A stretch of DNA of 64,000 nucleotides from G965205255 sp965205255 (GCA_965205255.1 OZ242051.1:1984001-2048000); one strand, 5' to 3'; shown: positions 25,533 through 35,512, counted from the stretch's first letter. The notes: a model not told the origin generated them from the letters alone. Numbers and translations are program-made.

Positions 25533-27233
25533 TTATTTTCTGTCGGGAGACACCCCCATTATTCTCAAAGCTTCAGAGGCAACTTTTGCGAATACAGGGC
25601 CAGCCACTGTTCCACCAAAGTAAGAACCTTTTTTTACATCATTAAGCATTACTAGCATAACCAGTTTTGGCTTATGCAATGGAACAAAGCCGATAAATGA
25701 TGAATAGTAACTGTCTTTTTTGTAACCTTCAGCACTTGCCCTGTGTGATGTTCCTGTTTTTCCGCCCACAGAATATCCGGCAATTTTCGCCTTTCTTCCC
25801 GTTCCTTTATCGACGACTGTCTCTAACATGTCCACCACTTCGTCAGCAATTTTTTGAGAGACCACGCGATGTCCTTCAGGCTGCTGGTTTAACTTTAACA
25901 ATGAAACATCATGCAAAACACCACCGTTAGCAATAGCCGCATAAGCTCTGACCAGCTGCAGAGGAGTCACGCTAATATGATAACCAAAGGCAAGATTGGA
26001 AAGTCCTATCTGGCTTAATCTCTTTGCACTGGGTACCATACCAAAAGCCTCTCCGGGGAATGTAACACCTGTCGGGCTACCTAATCCGAATGCCCGTAAA
26101 ACATGAGTTAGCGCCCTCTGACCAATAGCAAAAGCCATCTTTGTGGCACCAATATTACTCGAACGTGTTATCACTCCTGTCACGTCCAGTTTACCAAGAT
26201 TTCTGTCATCTTTTACGGTATAACCATTAATTATCATTCGACCTGGTGTCGTATCGATTGGTGTTGTTGGAGTGAATTTTCCTGATGCTAAAGCAGCTGT
26301 TACCGTTAATGCTTTTATGGTAGATCCCGGCTCATACTGATCCGTAACTGCTCTGTTTCGTGCATCTTCTGCTATATAATGTTTTCGATTATTAGGGTTA
26401 AAAGAGGGTATATTCACCATGGCTAATACCTCTCCATTGGAAGGATTTACCATAACTATTGATCCAGAAGATGCCTGGTGTTTTTCAACCGTTTGCGCCA
26501 GAGCCTGATAAGCTAAGTACTGCAAACGCAAGTCAATGCTCAGGTAAATTGGCTTGCCCGGCTCTGAGCTTTTGACAATTTCTGCTTTGTCTATGGCATG
26601 GCCATAAAGGTCCCGTATAATACGTTCTTTGCCACGATGACCTGCAAGCCATTTATTGTAGGTAAGCTCAATGCCAGACTGTCCCTGATTATCAATGTTA
26701 GTCATCCCTATAATCTGTGCAACCAAAGGACCTGAAGGATAATAACGTTTGTATTCACGAATACTATGAACTCCTGGAATTTTTAAGGCCATAATTTTTT
26801 TTGTCTCACCAGGTGCCAATTGACGTTTCAGGTATAAAAAATCAAGATGTTCATTATCTTTCAGGCGCTTTACAAGGCTTTGTTCGTTAGTCCCAAGCAG
26901 TAGTGCTAATTCGGCAAGCTTATTTTTGGTATTCAGAAGTTCTTTTGGGTTCACCCAAACAGTCATCACTGGTGTGCTAACAGCCAGTGCTTTACCGTTT
27001 CGGTCAAAAATAATGCCTCTGTGAGCAGGGATTTTAATTAAACGGACGCTTCTTTGGTCTCCCTGATTTTGCAGAAAATGACGGTTTATCACCTGAAGAT
27101 AACCCAAACGAAAACATACAATTAAAACAACAAAGACAATCAAAAGTTTTACACCACGATATCGCCAGACATAATCATCAGCCAGCATATCCTTTCGGTT
27201 TTGTGCTTGCTCTGTAATGGTATTTTTTCTCAC
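25533..27233 (-). CDS. ftsI: Septal peptidoglycan transpeptidase FtsI (PBP3)
   Basis: 566 residues from a GTG overlapping the ftsL stop (GTGA). A short cytoplasmic N-terminus is followed by one membrane segment (about 28-44), the class B PBP dimerisation domain (RGIIFDRNG near 72-80), and the transpeptidase domain with active-site STIK (304-307), SSN (358-360) and KTG (492-494). It cross-links septal peptidoglycan in the divisome. It is the last gene of rsmH-ftsL-ftsI; murE, usual in this position, is absent. Confidence 0.96.
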   Translation of the reverse strand: MRKNTITEQAQNRKDMLADDYVWRYRGVKLLIVFVVLIVCFRLGYLQVINRHFLQNQGDQRSVRLIKIPAHRGIIFDRNGKALAVSTPVMTVWVNPKELLNTKNKLAELALLLGTNEQSLVKRLKDNEHLDFLYLKRQLAPGETKKIMALKIPGVHSIREYKRYYPSGPLVAQIIGMTNIDNQGQSGIELTYNKWLAGHRGKERIIRDLYGHAIDKAEIVKSSEPGKPIYLSIDLRLQYLAYQALAQTVEKHQASSGSIVMVNPSNGEVLAMVNIPSFNPNNRKHYIAEDARNRAVTDQYEPGSTIKALTVTAALASGKFTPTTPIDTTPGRMIINGYTVKDDRNLGKLDVTGVITRSSNIGATKMAFAIGQRALTHVLRAFGLGSPTGVTFPGEAFGMVPSAKRLSQIGLSNLAFGYHISVTPLQLVRAYAAIANGGVLHDVSLLKLNQQPEGHRVVSQKIADEVVDMLETVVDKGTGRKAKIAGYSVGGKTGTSHRASAEGYKKDSYYSSFIGFVPLHKPKLVMLVMLNDVKKGSYFGGTVAGPVFAKVASEALRIMGVSPDRK

Positions 27234-27526
27234 GGCGCTACCAAAATAATGTTCTTTTGACTTGGTACTCTCATATTTAACTTTTGTTTTGCTAAGTATT
27301 CAATACGCCCATAAGAGGTCAATGTACTGTACTGTAGCAGCAATTGCCCCCATCTCGCTTCTTCTTTGTTACTCTCAGCATATATATTCTGAAGTTGAGC
27401 GTAAGCTTGGCGGTTTGCCTGCACTACATAACATACCGCAACCGACGACAACACCACTAACAAAACAGAAACAAATATTCGCCAGCGAGTAGCGTAAAAA
27501 AGAATTTTTAATATATTCCAATCCAT
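27230..27526 (-). CDS. ftsL: Cell division protein FtsL
   Basis: 98 residues: short cytoplasmic N-terminus, one membrane segment (about 18-35), then a periplasmic coiled-coil region ending RVPSQKNIIL. FtsL is poorly conserved in sequence; size, topology and position between rsmH and ftsI identify it. With FtsB and FtsQ it activates FtsWI. GAGATGA lies before the ATG. Confidence 0.9.
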   Translation of the reverse strand: MDWNILKILFYATRWRIFVSVLLVVLSSVAVCYVVQANRQAYAQLQNIYAESNKEEARWGQLLLQYSTLTSYGRIEYLAKQKLNMRVPSQKNIILVAP

Positions 27527-27554
27527 AGGCTGTCATCTCTTTTTATTGAACAAG

Positions 27555-28481
27555 CTATGCCTGAGAAGAACATTTTTCTGCAACCCGCATTATGGCACTT
27601 CTGGAGCGCGGATTATTGTTAATTTCGTTCTCTGTTGGCCTCACAGGCTTTCCTATACTTCGTAAACGCCGGTTTGCCTGCTGTTCTGTTATGGGTACCC
27701 ACCGCGGGATATTGGCATAATCACCACGCGCTTGATTGCGTATAAATTGCTTGACTATCCTGTCTTCCAACGAATGAAAACTAATCACAACCAAACGACC
27801 ATCTGGTTTAAGTAAATCTATGGATACATTTAATACTTTCTTTAAGTCTTCCAGCTCATGATTTATAAATATGCGGATAGCCTGAAAGGCTCTTGTTGCT
27901 GGATGTTTATGTTTTTCCCAGCGAGGATTGGCTTCTTTAATTACTCTGGCCAAATGACCAGTTGTTCCAATAGGTGACAATTGGCGTTCCTTGACAATCG
28001 CCTTAGCCATTCGCCGTGAAAACCGCTCTTCGCCGTACTCCCATAAAACCCTTGCAATATTTTCTTCTTTTTCGCTCATCAGCCACTCAGCGGCTGTTTG
28101 TCCATGATCCGGATTCATTCTCATATCTAATGGACCATCCTGTAAAAAGCTAAAACCTCTTGAGGCGTCGTTTATCTGAGGTGAAGAAACACCTAAATCA
28201 AGAAGCACACCATCTACAGTTCCAGGTTCAAGGAAGTCTCCTATTGTGGCGAAAGAGCTGTGTATAATTGAAAAACGTTTATCTTGATCCGCTAACAGAC
28301 TTCCTTCTTTAATGGCTTGAGGGTCTTTATCTACACCATAAAGTTTTCCTGAGTCATTGAGACGCTTTAGAACTAAACGGCTATGGCCACCCCTTCCGAA
28401 TGTGCCATCCACATACCTTCCCCCAGCATTACAACATAGCTCGTTTACGGCCTCATTGAGCAACACGGTTTCATGTTGCAT
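27555..28481 (-). CDS. rsmH: 16S rRNA m4C1402 methyltransferase RsmH (MraW)
   Basis: 308 residues from the ATG at 28481 (MQHETVLLNEAVNELC), preceded by GGAG; an in-frame upstream extension to 28547 is open but not conserved. SAM-binding VDGTFGRGGHS, LLDLGVSSPQ, FSFLQDGPLDMRM and the C-terminal RSRSAIMRVAE are present. It methylates N4 of C1402 in the ribosomal P site. It heads the reduced division cluster; the usual upstream mraZ is missing and tdk stands there instead. Confidence 0.96.
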   Translation of the reverse strand: MQHETVLLNEAVNELCCNAGGRYVDGTFGRGGHSRLVLKRLNDSGKLYGVDKDPQAIKEGSLLADQDKRFSIIHSSFATIGDFLEPGTVDGVLLDLGVSSPQINDASRGFSFLQDGPLDMRMNPDHGQTAAEWLMSEKEENIARVLWEYGEERFSRRMAKAIVKERQLSPIGTTGHLARVIKEANPRWEKHKHPATRAFQAIRIFINHELEDLKKVLNVSIDLLKPDGRLVVISFHSLEDRIVKQFIRNQARGDYANIPRWVPITEQQANRRLRSIGKPVRPTENEINNNPRSRSAIMRVAEKCSSQA

Positions 28482-28560
28482 GGCATTTACTCCAACTTTT
28501 AAATACAAGTTTTCATTATGCCAGAGTATAGCGTCGGAAAATACCAATAAACTGTTTCAA

Positions 28561-29151
28561 TCAATACAATTGTTTGTTGATCAATGCTTTATAATGTTTT
28601 CTGCAAACAGATAAATAACTCTCGTTTCCTCCCAGCTGAACCTGAGTTCCTGTACTGACAGGAGCACCATTTTTATCCAGTCGCAATTGCATGATTGCCT
28701 TTTTTTCACAACGTTTACATATACTTTTAAGCTCATTCAGTTCATCAGCAATTCCTAATAAGATTTTACTGCCCGAAAACAATTCACCAAATGCATCAGT
28801 TCTTAGACCAAAACATAAAACAGGTACTTTTAATTTATCGACAATATCAGAAATCTGCCACACTTGTTCTTCTGTTAAAAACTGTGCTTCATCCAACATG
28901 ACGCAAGATAAATCACCCTTGATATGCTCTCTTTTAGCTAACTTAAACAAATTATCTGACGGCAAAAAAACTGATGCATCACAGGAAAGACCAATACGCG
29001 ATGTGATTTTTCCGTACTTAAAGCGTATATCTGAAGCCGGCGTCATTAACATCACTTTTTTTCCCGCCGAACGGTAATTATGAGCAGATTGTAAGAGATA
29101 AGTACTCTTACCTGAGTCCATTGATGAATAGTAAAAATAAAGTGAAGCCAT
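28561..29151 (-). CDS. tdk: Thymidine kinase (type II, zinc-containing)
   Basis: 196 residues. The P-loop SSMDSGKST (9-17), DEAQF, the Cys pair CKRC and the final CRKH zinc ligands fit the bacterial TK1-like family, and YLSVCRKHY closes the lasso region. It phosphorylates thymidine in the salvage pathway. It is the next gene upstream of rsmH on the same strand, 79 bases away. Confidence 0.95.
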   Translation of the reverse strand: MASLYFYYSSMDSGKSTYLLQSAHNYRSAGKKVMLMTPASDIRFKYGKITSRIGLSCDASVFLPSDNLFKLAKREHIKGDLSCVMLDEAQFLTEEQVWQISDIVDKLKVPVLCFGLRTDAFGELFSGSKILLGIADELNELKSICKRCEKKAIMQLRLDKNGAPVSTGTQVQLGGNESYLSVCRKHYKALINKQLY

Positions 29152-29813
29152 AAAATTTTTTAATAACTCAAAAACAGTTTAAAAATCCAACGAAAATAGC
29201 GTTGCTTAATAAAAATGCTCTATTATACAGCGACTGCTTTGTTAAGTATTTTTTTCATTTGTAGAAGTGCTAAATTTAACCAATAAGTGCAACACGCTTT
29301 CCAGTATTTACTTTCATAAGCACTAACCTACCAAAAACTTTCCTCAGCATAGTCACACATTTTTTTCAGTCATAACTTCTTATAGTTTATTTTGTGTCTT
29401 ACCTATGAAAGAAAAACAACTCTTTCTTTCTACCAGAGTGACTAACGTGGCATCCTGTCCGTGTACGGTATCTCCTTCGCTACACTTGTTCGTTTAATCC
29501 AGCGTAGCCTATACACAACAGAAATCAAAATATCAAAATTTACATTGTGTTGTGTATTACCCTTAAAAGATTTTAATATTTTGCCGGAAATCTTATTTTC
29601 AGTGATGACTTAAAGACAAATCGGCCTTTTTGTTTTATTAATTTTATATTGATGTAACTAAAGCAGAGGAGTACGATATAAAAAGATTAGTCAGATACAC
29701 TAAAAAAATAAAAAGATTATACACAGGGGCATTTGTATAGTTACCGGCGCAACTTATTTTTGGGCATAAAATAATGTTGCATTCGAGATAAACGAATATA
29801 AGGTATACAGATA
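29152..29813. other. 662-base intergenic region between tdk and a lipase-like gene
   Basis: A+T-rich divergent region holding the tdk upstream sequence (minus) and the upstream sequence of the hydrolase gene (plus). No gene or RNA is recognised. The 13-mer AATAAGTGCAACA at 29282-29294 also occurs at 42307, beside IS remnants, and may be an insertion-sequence scar. Confidence 0.5.
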
Positions 29814-30926
29814 GTGACTAATGGCATACAACCTCCATCCTCGAATACGAAGACCTATTTGCCTTCCGAAAATTCAAATTCTGATATCCTTAAATCAAAA
29901 GGCTCGTCTAAATGGCAAAAAGCTCTTCAGATAGTCAAGCACCCCATTTCTTATATGCGTCAAAAGACCTCCTCTTGCGACATTCAGGTTAACACTTATG
30001 AACCCTTGAATGAGAAAAAAGAGACCAAACTATCAGATCGTACGATTACACCTTATATTGCAAACCTGCCGGCCACCATCGTACCTTTTGCAGAAATAAG
30101 CCCACCCGACAGCATTGAAGAAAAAAGACAAATGGCAGTAGAAGCATCTATTTCTGCTTATGCATATCATCGTTCTACAGAAAAAATTAGCGATGCAGGA
30201 AACATACAATCAGTAACTGCTACTCCCGATGAATGGGGAGTCAGTACTGAGTTTATAAATGAGTTAGCTGAAAAGACTGGGCTTACTCCTGATAAAGAAA
30301 AAGGTATGCTTTATGATAAAAAAACAGGATTAGTCGCCTATATACTGCAGCAAAAAAATTCAAACGAAATGCGACTTGTATTTGGTGGAACTACTTCTGG
30401 ATTGCACACTGGTGGGTTACTAAAACGCACCTTTGTATCAAATCCGAAGTTCACATTAAGACAGTGGAAAAGCAACATACAAAATGCTCTGGGAATGAAA
30501 AGTCCTAAAAACTTTGAGCAGGCAAAACAGCTGACCAGCACTTTGAAAAAAACACTTGATGAATCACCTCACCACCAAAAAACGCATTTGGTTCTTTCTG
30601 GTCATTCAAAGGGAGGCGCTGAGGCTACATATGCAGCCCTTTCTCAGAATGAACCATTAGAAGCACGAGTATTCTCCAGCGCAGAACTTCATCAGCAACT
30701 GATAAATCAGATTCCGACAACAAACCTTAAGCAAGCATGCGAGAAGGTTGTTTGTGTCAATATCAAAGGAGATATGGTACCTAATATGAGCAAAGTATTA
30801 CCAACACAATTAAAATCAGTTGGTTCCTGCATCAATTTAAAACCCGCCCATTTTTATAATGTTGAGCGACATGACAGCTATGTAAAACATGTGAGATATT
30901 TTGCAGAAACACAAACCAAAGTTTAA
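29814..30926 (+). CDS. Lipase-like alpha/beta hydrolase, possible secreted effector
   Basis: 370 residues from a GTG with AAGG upstream. Residues 1-100 are polar, Ser/Pro/Lys-rich and look disordered, without a classical signal peptide. Residues 105-360 look like a class 3 lipase-type fold: an oxyanion-type segment LVFGGTTSG (188-196), nucleophile elbow GHSKGG (263-268, Ser265), a candidate Asp320 in KGDMVP and His346 or His353 near the end. A disordered N-terminus before a hydrolase domain is common in effectors of intracellular bacteria. Substrate unknown. It stands alone, convergent with yciI. Confidence 0.7.
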   Translation: MTNGIQPPSSNTKTYLPSENSNSDILKSKGSSKWQKALQIVKHPISYMRQKTSSCDIQVNTYEPLNEKKETKLSDRTITPYIANLPATIVPFAEISPPDSIEEKRQMAVEASISAYAYHRSTEKISDAGNIQSVTATPDEWGVSTEFINELAEKTGLTPDKEKGMLYDKKTGLVAYILQQKNSNEMRLVFGGTTSGLHTGGLLKRTFVSNPKFTLRQWKSNIQNALGMKSPKNFEQAKQLTSTLKKTLDESPHHQKTHLVLSGHSKGGAEATYAALSQNEPLEARVFSSAELHQQLINQIPTTNLKQACEKVVCVNIKGDMVPNMSKVLPTQLKSVGSCINLKPAHFYNVERHDSYVKHVRYFAETQTKV

Positions 30927-30969
30927 TACTCAGAACACTTTTTGAGTTGTTCAGTGTAGCCTGTTAAAG

Positions 30970-31269
30970 CTAGGGTAATACTTTTTTAAAAGGCTTTACC
31001 GTTACTGATTTATAAACACCTGACTCGACATAAGGGTCAAGGTTTGCCCAGGTTTTAGCATCATCAAGACAGGCAAACTCTGCAATGACAAGACTACCAG
31101 AAAAACCAGCCTCACCAGGCATTTCACTGTCTATGGCAGGTGTAGGTCCTGCAAGCAATAGTCTCCCCTCATTTTTAAGTTGCTCTAACCTGGCAAGGTG
31201 AGCAGACCTTGCCCTTTTTCTTAAAGGCAAGCTATTTTCAATATCTTCTGAAAGAATGGCATAAAACAT
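30970..31269 (-). CDS. yciI: YciI-family protein
   Basis: 99 residues of the YciI-like fold: MFYAILSEDI at the start, RSAHLARLEQL with the conserved His, LLLAGP, and the central DDAKTWANLDPYVESGVY. The family is small, cytoplasmic and dimeric; the biochemical role is not firmly known. It is downstream of yciB as in many gammaproteobacteria, but the two are separated by repeat copy B. Confidence 0.92.
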   Translation of the reverse strand: MFYAILSEDIENSLPLRKRARSAHLARLEQLKNEGRLLLAGPTPAIDSEMPGEAGFSGSLVIAEFACLDDAKTWANLDPYVESGVYKSVTVKPFKKVLP

Positions 31270-31288
31270 AAGAGTTCCGTCAATTATT

Positions 31289-31449
31289 ATACAAAAACCT
31301 GTTGATAACTTCTTGTTACACTACTTGTCTTATTTTGCTGTTATGCGTTGAATTTCCTCGCGATAGCCAAGCTATTACTCGTCATTTCGCCTATAACAGC
31401 AAGTCATAAAAGCATGTTCATAACAGTAGTTAGAAACAGGTTTTGGTAT
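31289..31449. repeat. Dispersed inverted-end repeat, copy B (full length)
   Basis: 161 bases, opposite in orientation to copy A and similar throughout. The right end (31429-31449) reads GTTAGAAACAGGTTTTGGTA plus T and is the inverted repeat of the left end. Inner parts AACAGCAAGTCATAAAAGCAT and TTGCTGTTATGCGTTGA recur in copies C, D and E. It separates yciB from yciI. Confidence 0.88.
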
Positions 31450-31459
31450 TAGTTATTAG

Positions 31460-32038
31460 TTATTTCTTTTCTAAAGGCTGAATATTTTTTCCTATAAAAA
31501 TAAACTGCACAATGACAAAGAGTAGTGTGAGCCCAAGGCTTCCAAAAACTTTAAAGTCAACCCAGAACTTTTCATATACAAAAGCAACATACAGATTGGC
31601 TGTACCTAACAATAAAAAGAAAACAGCCCAGCTTAAATTAAGTCGTTTCCACAGGTTGTCTGGTAAGGCCATAGCATGACCTAGCATCCTTTTGATCAGT
31701 GGAGTTTTACTAAATAGCGGGTTCAACAGAAAGGCAAGACCAAATATCCAGTTGATAACAGGTGCCTTCCACTTAATAAAAGTATCACTATGAAAACCTA
31801 ATGTTAATCCACCAAAAAAGATAACTGCAATGAGAGTTATTATCTGACTTTTATCAAGTTTTTTTTGACGTATAAGTTGAAATCCATAAATGATAAGTGT
31901 GGAAGTAATTAGTATAAAAGTGGCGCTGTATATGCCACCAATACTCATTTCATGTCCAGCAAGCTCGAATGCCCGAGGATCCATTTTATACACAATGAAG
32001 AAAAAAATAAGCGGAAGAAAGTCAAAAAATTGTTTCAT
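31460..32038 (-). CDS. yciB: Inner-membrane septation/intermediate-transport protein YciB
   Basis: 192 residues, strongly hydrophobic, with about five to six membrane segments. Family signatures are KQFFDFLPLIFFF at the start, GGLTLGFHSDTFIKWKAP, NPLFSKTPLIKRMLG and RLNLSWAVFFLLLGTAN. YciB (IspZ/septation protein A) is linked to envelope integrity and division. It lies in the usual gammaproteobacterial pairing with yciI. Confidence 0.95.
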   Translation of the reverse strand: MKQFFDFLPLIFFFIVYKMDPRAFELAGHEMSIGGIYSATFILITSTLIIYGFQLIRQKKLDKSQIITLIAVIFFGGLTLGFHSDTFIKWKAPVINWIFGLAFLLNPLFSKTPLIKRMLGHAMALPDNLWKRLNLSWAVFFLLLGTANLYVAFVYEKFWVDFKVFGSLGLTLLFVIVQFIFIGKNIQPLEKK

Positions 32039-32152
32039 TAGTATCCAAAAGTTTCTCTTAAAAATTAATATAGTTACCAGCCGTTAAGGCATAGTATATC
32101 CCAATGCACAAAATATGCGTTCAATGTTTTTATTGCCTAGAGTGTAATCAAT

Positions 32153-34312
32153 CTAATTAGATCTACTACCTTTAATTTTAGGGTGTCGCGAAATAGAGTG
32201 AATGCAGCGAAGGTGACGAACACTTCTCATAATTTTTGCCAGATGAATACGGCTGGATACTCTTAATGAAAGTAAGTGTTGCCGGATTTCAGAGTTGATT
32301 TCCTGTGTGGTGAGATCAGTCACCTCTGCATTCAGTGTATCTGCAATATTAGCAATAGAGCTAAAAAGAGCTTTGTCTCGTTCAGCTGTCAGTAGTAGTT
32401 TTGCAACAAACTCTTTATTAACATGTTTATCCCAGTCTACTGTTGCAACTAATTCGTCCTCTGCATCTGTTGTATTTATGTTGAGACAATTTTGTCGATG
32501 AATAACAATGCCTAGCCCTGTTTTCAGATTACCTGTGATTAAATCTCCCGGTAAGGGGTTGCAACAGGGCGCAAAAGAAATAATGCTATTTTGCTCTTCT
32601 CCACCGATAAGCAAGGGTTGGTTTTCTGTTGAGGAGTTATTAATTAGTGTTGAATCGTTGCCAAATAGTGTCATTAAGTGGCTGGTGACGAAATACGCCA
32701 TTACTTTTCCAAGCCCTATATTTTGAAGAAGTTCATCCTTTGTTTCACACTTTAATATCTTCAACAAAGCTGCTAAAACGACCTCAGATATGTGGTCAAT
32801 ATTTTGAATAGGTGCATCAATCTGCATCAATACTTTATTCATCAAGCGTGTACCTAGCTCAATTGACTCTTTTTTACTTTGTTGTTTAAGGTGATGCCTT
32901 ATGTTTGATCTTGCTTTACTGCTTACTGAAAAGTTAAGCCATGTACTCCGAGGTCTTGTATTTTCAGAAATAATAATCTCTATCGTCTGACCATTTTCCA
33001 GTGGTTCATTTAAAGAAGCAAGCTTTTTATTGATGCGACACGCTGTACAGGTATTACCAATATCTGTATGCACTGCATAGGCAAAATCAATAGCCGTAGC
33101 ACCTCTGGGCAATTCTAAAATATCACCCTTAGGGGTAAAAACATAAACTTCATCAGGAAACAAATCTGTTTTAACGTCTTCGATAAACTCCAGAGGAGTT
33201 GTAGATGTTTTCTGCAGTTCCATCAGGTTTTTAACCCACCCCTGACTTTGACTCACTGCCAACGCCGCATCCTTTTCGTAATAGAGCCAATGTGCAGCGA
33301 TACCATTTTTAGCCATCTCCTCCATTTGCTCTGTTCGAATCTGAACTTCAACCGGAGTGCCTTTTGCGCCAAATAGTGTGGTATGGAGAGATTGATAGCT
33401 ATTTGTTTTTGGAATGGCGATATAATCTTTGAAACGACCGGGAAATGGCTTATAAAGTGTGTGAATTAAGCCGATAATGCGATAGCAATCATCCTTGGAT
33501 TTGGTCACAATACGAATACCGCACACATCCATAATCTCAGAAAAGGGTTTCCTTTCCAGTTTCATTTTCTGATAAATGCTATAAAGGTGTTTTTCACGGC
33601 TTGCAATACTGGCTTCAATATTATTTTGATCAAGAATCTTTTTAATAGTTTTAATTACTTCATTAACAATAGTTTCTCTATTGCATCTAACCTGACCCAC
33701 AGCTTTTTTCAATAATTTTTCCCGCAGAGGGTACATGGCTGCAAACCCCAGATCTTCAAACTCTATACGCATGTTATGCATCCCAAGACGCTGTGCAATT
33801 GGGCTATAGATTTCAAGGGTTTCCTCAGCCTTTATCCGACGTTTATAGGCAGGCATAGCCCCTAGTGTTCGCATGTTATGCGTGCGATCGGCTAGCTTTA
33901 CAAGAATAACCCGAATATCTTTGGCCAGAGCTAAAGACATTTTCTGGAAATTTTCTGCCTGTGCCTTGGCTTTGTCTTCAAATCTTATATGGGTAAGCTT
34001 ACTAACACCATCAACTATATCAGCAACTGTTTGTCCAAACTGTTTAGTAATGGCATCTTTGGTAATATCAGAATCTTCAATAACATCATGAAGCATTGCA
34101 GCCATAAGACCCTGGTAATCCATACGCATCTTCGAAAGAATGGTTGCAACAGCAAGTGGATGGGTAATGTAATCTTCACCAGAATGGCGCTTCTGACCAT
34201 CATGGGCTTGTTCGGCATAATAATAAGCACGTCGTACCTTATTGATTTGTTCTTCAGTAAGGTACGATGTTAAATATTTAGATAAACTATTAATGTCAGA
34301 CAAACCAAGCAC
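32153..34312 (-). CDS. spoT: Bifunctional (p)ppGpp synthetase/hydrolase SpoT
   Basis: 719 residues from a GTG preceded by GAGGTAGAG. The hydrolase HD domain is intact (ITHPLA with His51; LHDVIED with His75-Asp76). The synthetase domain (PGRFKDYIAIPKTNSYQSLH; EVQIRTEQMEEMA), TGS domain (FTPKGDILELPRGATAIDFAY), a zinc-finger-like part and a C-terminal ACT domain follow. An intact HD motif separates SpoT from RelA. It controls the stringent response. Order gmk-rpoZ-spoT is the standard operon. Confidence 0.96.
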   Translation of the reverse strand: MLGLSDINSLSKYLTSYLTEEQINKVRRAYYYAEQAHDGQKRHSGEDYITHPLAVATILSKMRMDYQGLMAAMLHDVIEDSDITKDAITKQFGQTVADIVDGVSKLTHIRFEDKAKAQAENFQKMSLALAKDIRVILVKLADRTHNMRTLGAMPAYKRRIKAEETLEIYSPIAQRLGMHNMRIEFEDLGFAAMYPLREKLLKKAVGQVRCNRETIVNEVIKTIKKILDQNNIEASIASREKHLYSIYQKMKLERKPFSEIMDVCGIRIVTKSKDDCYRIIGLIHTLYKPFPGRFKDYIAIPKTNSYQSLHTTLFGAKGTPVEVQIRTEQMEEMAKNGIAAHWLYYEKDAALAVSQSQGWVKNLMELQKTSTTPLEFIEDVKTDLFPDEVYVFTPKGDILELPRGATAIDFAYAVHTDIGNTCTACRINKKLASLNEPLENGQTIEIIISENTRPRSTWLNFSVSSKARSNIRHHLKQQSKKESIELGTRLMNKVLMQIDAPIQNIDHISEVVLAALLKILKCETKDELLQNIGLGKVMAYFVTSHLMTLFGNDSTLINNSSTENQPLLIGGEEQNSIISFAPCCNPLPGDLITGNLKTGLGIVIHRQNCLNINTTDAEDELVATVDWDKHVNKEFVAKLLLTAERDKALFSSIANIADTLNAEVTDLTTQEINSEIRQHLLSLRVSSRIHLAKIMRSVRHLRCIHSISRHPKIKGSRSN

Positions 34313-34393
34313 CCTCTACCTCGCATTTCTCAAACACCATATCTGTTTACAGGCTTTCAAATAGCGATATGACTCAGGATCCGGGGTTAAGGC

Positions 34394-34642
34394 TTACTCG
34401 TCAAGGTCAGAAAGAAGAATACTTGCTTCTTCTTCACGATCATCCATGTCAAGTGCTTTAGGATTAATGACACCTTCGGCTATCTCACGCAAGGCAACAA
34501 CGGTGGCTTTATCATTTTCACGAGGCACTTTCGGATCCTTGCCTCCAATAGTAAGCTGTCTGGCACGCTTGGATGCCGCCATTACTAGCTCAAAACGATT
34601 ATCTACGTTTTCCAGACAGTCTTCAACGGTTACACGGGCCAT
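34394..34642 (-). CDS. rpoZ: RNA polymerase omega subunit
   Basis: 82 residues with the full omega pattern: MARVTVEDCLENVDNRFELV, ASKRARQL, and KATVVALREIAEG. It helps assemble beta' into RNA polymerase and forms a ppGpp-binding site, consistent with spoT directly downstream. Confidence 0.97.
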   Translation of the reverse strand: MARVTVEDCLENVDNRFELVMAASKRARQLTIGGKDPKVPRENDKATVVALREIAEGVINPKALDMDDREEEASILLSDLDE

Positions 34643-34817
34643 TTTTTCTCCAATTTCGACTCCTGATTAAATATTTGCTTATCACTACATACAAAATAAA
34701 AGTGAGGTAACAACGGTTAAACCTTAAACCGACTATACCTAAAAAGCAAAGTAATCGCATAGTTTACTTAAACAACCACCCTTATGACAAGTTTTATTGG
34801 AATTTATTTGCTTTTTT

Positions 34818-35444
34818 TCAAGATAATAGCTCAGAAATCAAATCCGTGTAGCGAAGGTTTTGCTGCTCTCTGGTAAGACGATGGCATTTGATAATAGTGA
34901 TTAACTCAGATAAAGCCACATTAAAATCATTATTTACTATCAGATAGTCAAATTCATTAAAGTGAGATATTTCACTGGTAGCTTTGGTCATACGATAGTT
35001 AACAACCTCTTTACTGTCCGTACCTCTGGCTTCAAGCCTTCGTAACAACTCTTTTTGAGATGGAGGGAGGATAAAGATACTGACAGCTGCTGGTACCTGC
35101 TTTCTTATCTGTTGAGCCCCCTGCCAGTCTAGTTCAAGAATAATGTCATATCCCTGTGCCTGCTTATTTTGCACCCAATCTTTGGACGTACCGTAAAAGT
35201 TACCAAAAACCTCAGCATGCTCGAGCAGTTCATTTTGGGACATCATTTTCCTAAAATTTTCAACACTGACAAAATGATAATTTTTTCCTTTTTTCTCACC
35301 TTTTCTTAAAGCCCGAGTTGTGTGAGAAACAGAAATACATAAATTATCCATATTTTTGCAAAGAGCATTAACCAAACTGGTTTTTCCAGCACCTGACGGG
35401 GCTGAAATAACATAAAGCTGACCTTTGATTGTAGCGTTTACCAT
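34818..35444 (-). CDS. gmk: Guanylate kinase
   Basis: 208 residues. P-loop SAPSGAGKTSLV near the start, SVSHTTRALRKGE and the GMP-binding segment, NFYGTSKDWV, then LELDWQGAQQIRK and FILPPS. It converts GMP to GDP. It lies 175 bases upstream of rpoZ and 68 bases downstream of ugpE on the same strand. Confidence 0.97.
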   Translation of the reverse strand: MVNATIKGQLYVISAPSGAGKTSLVNALCKNMDNLCISVSHTTRALRKGEKKGKNYHFVSVENFRKMMSQNELLEHAEVFGNFYGTSKDWVQNKQAQGYDIILELDWQGAQQIRKQVPAAVSIFILPPSQKELLRRLEARGTDSKEVVNYRMTKATSEISHFNEFDYLIVNNDFNVALSELITIIKCHRLTREQQNLRYTDLISELLS

Positions 35445-35512
35445 AATCTCTCATTTTCATTAGTGATAAAATAGTTGACGGTATTATACTGACTGTTTAG
35501 ATACTTGGCGCA

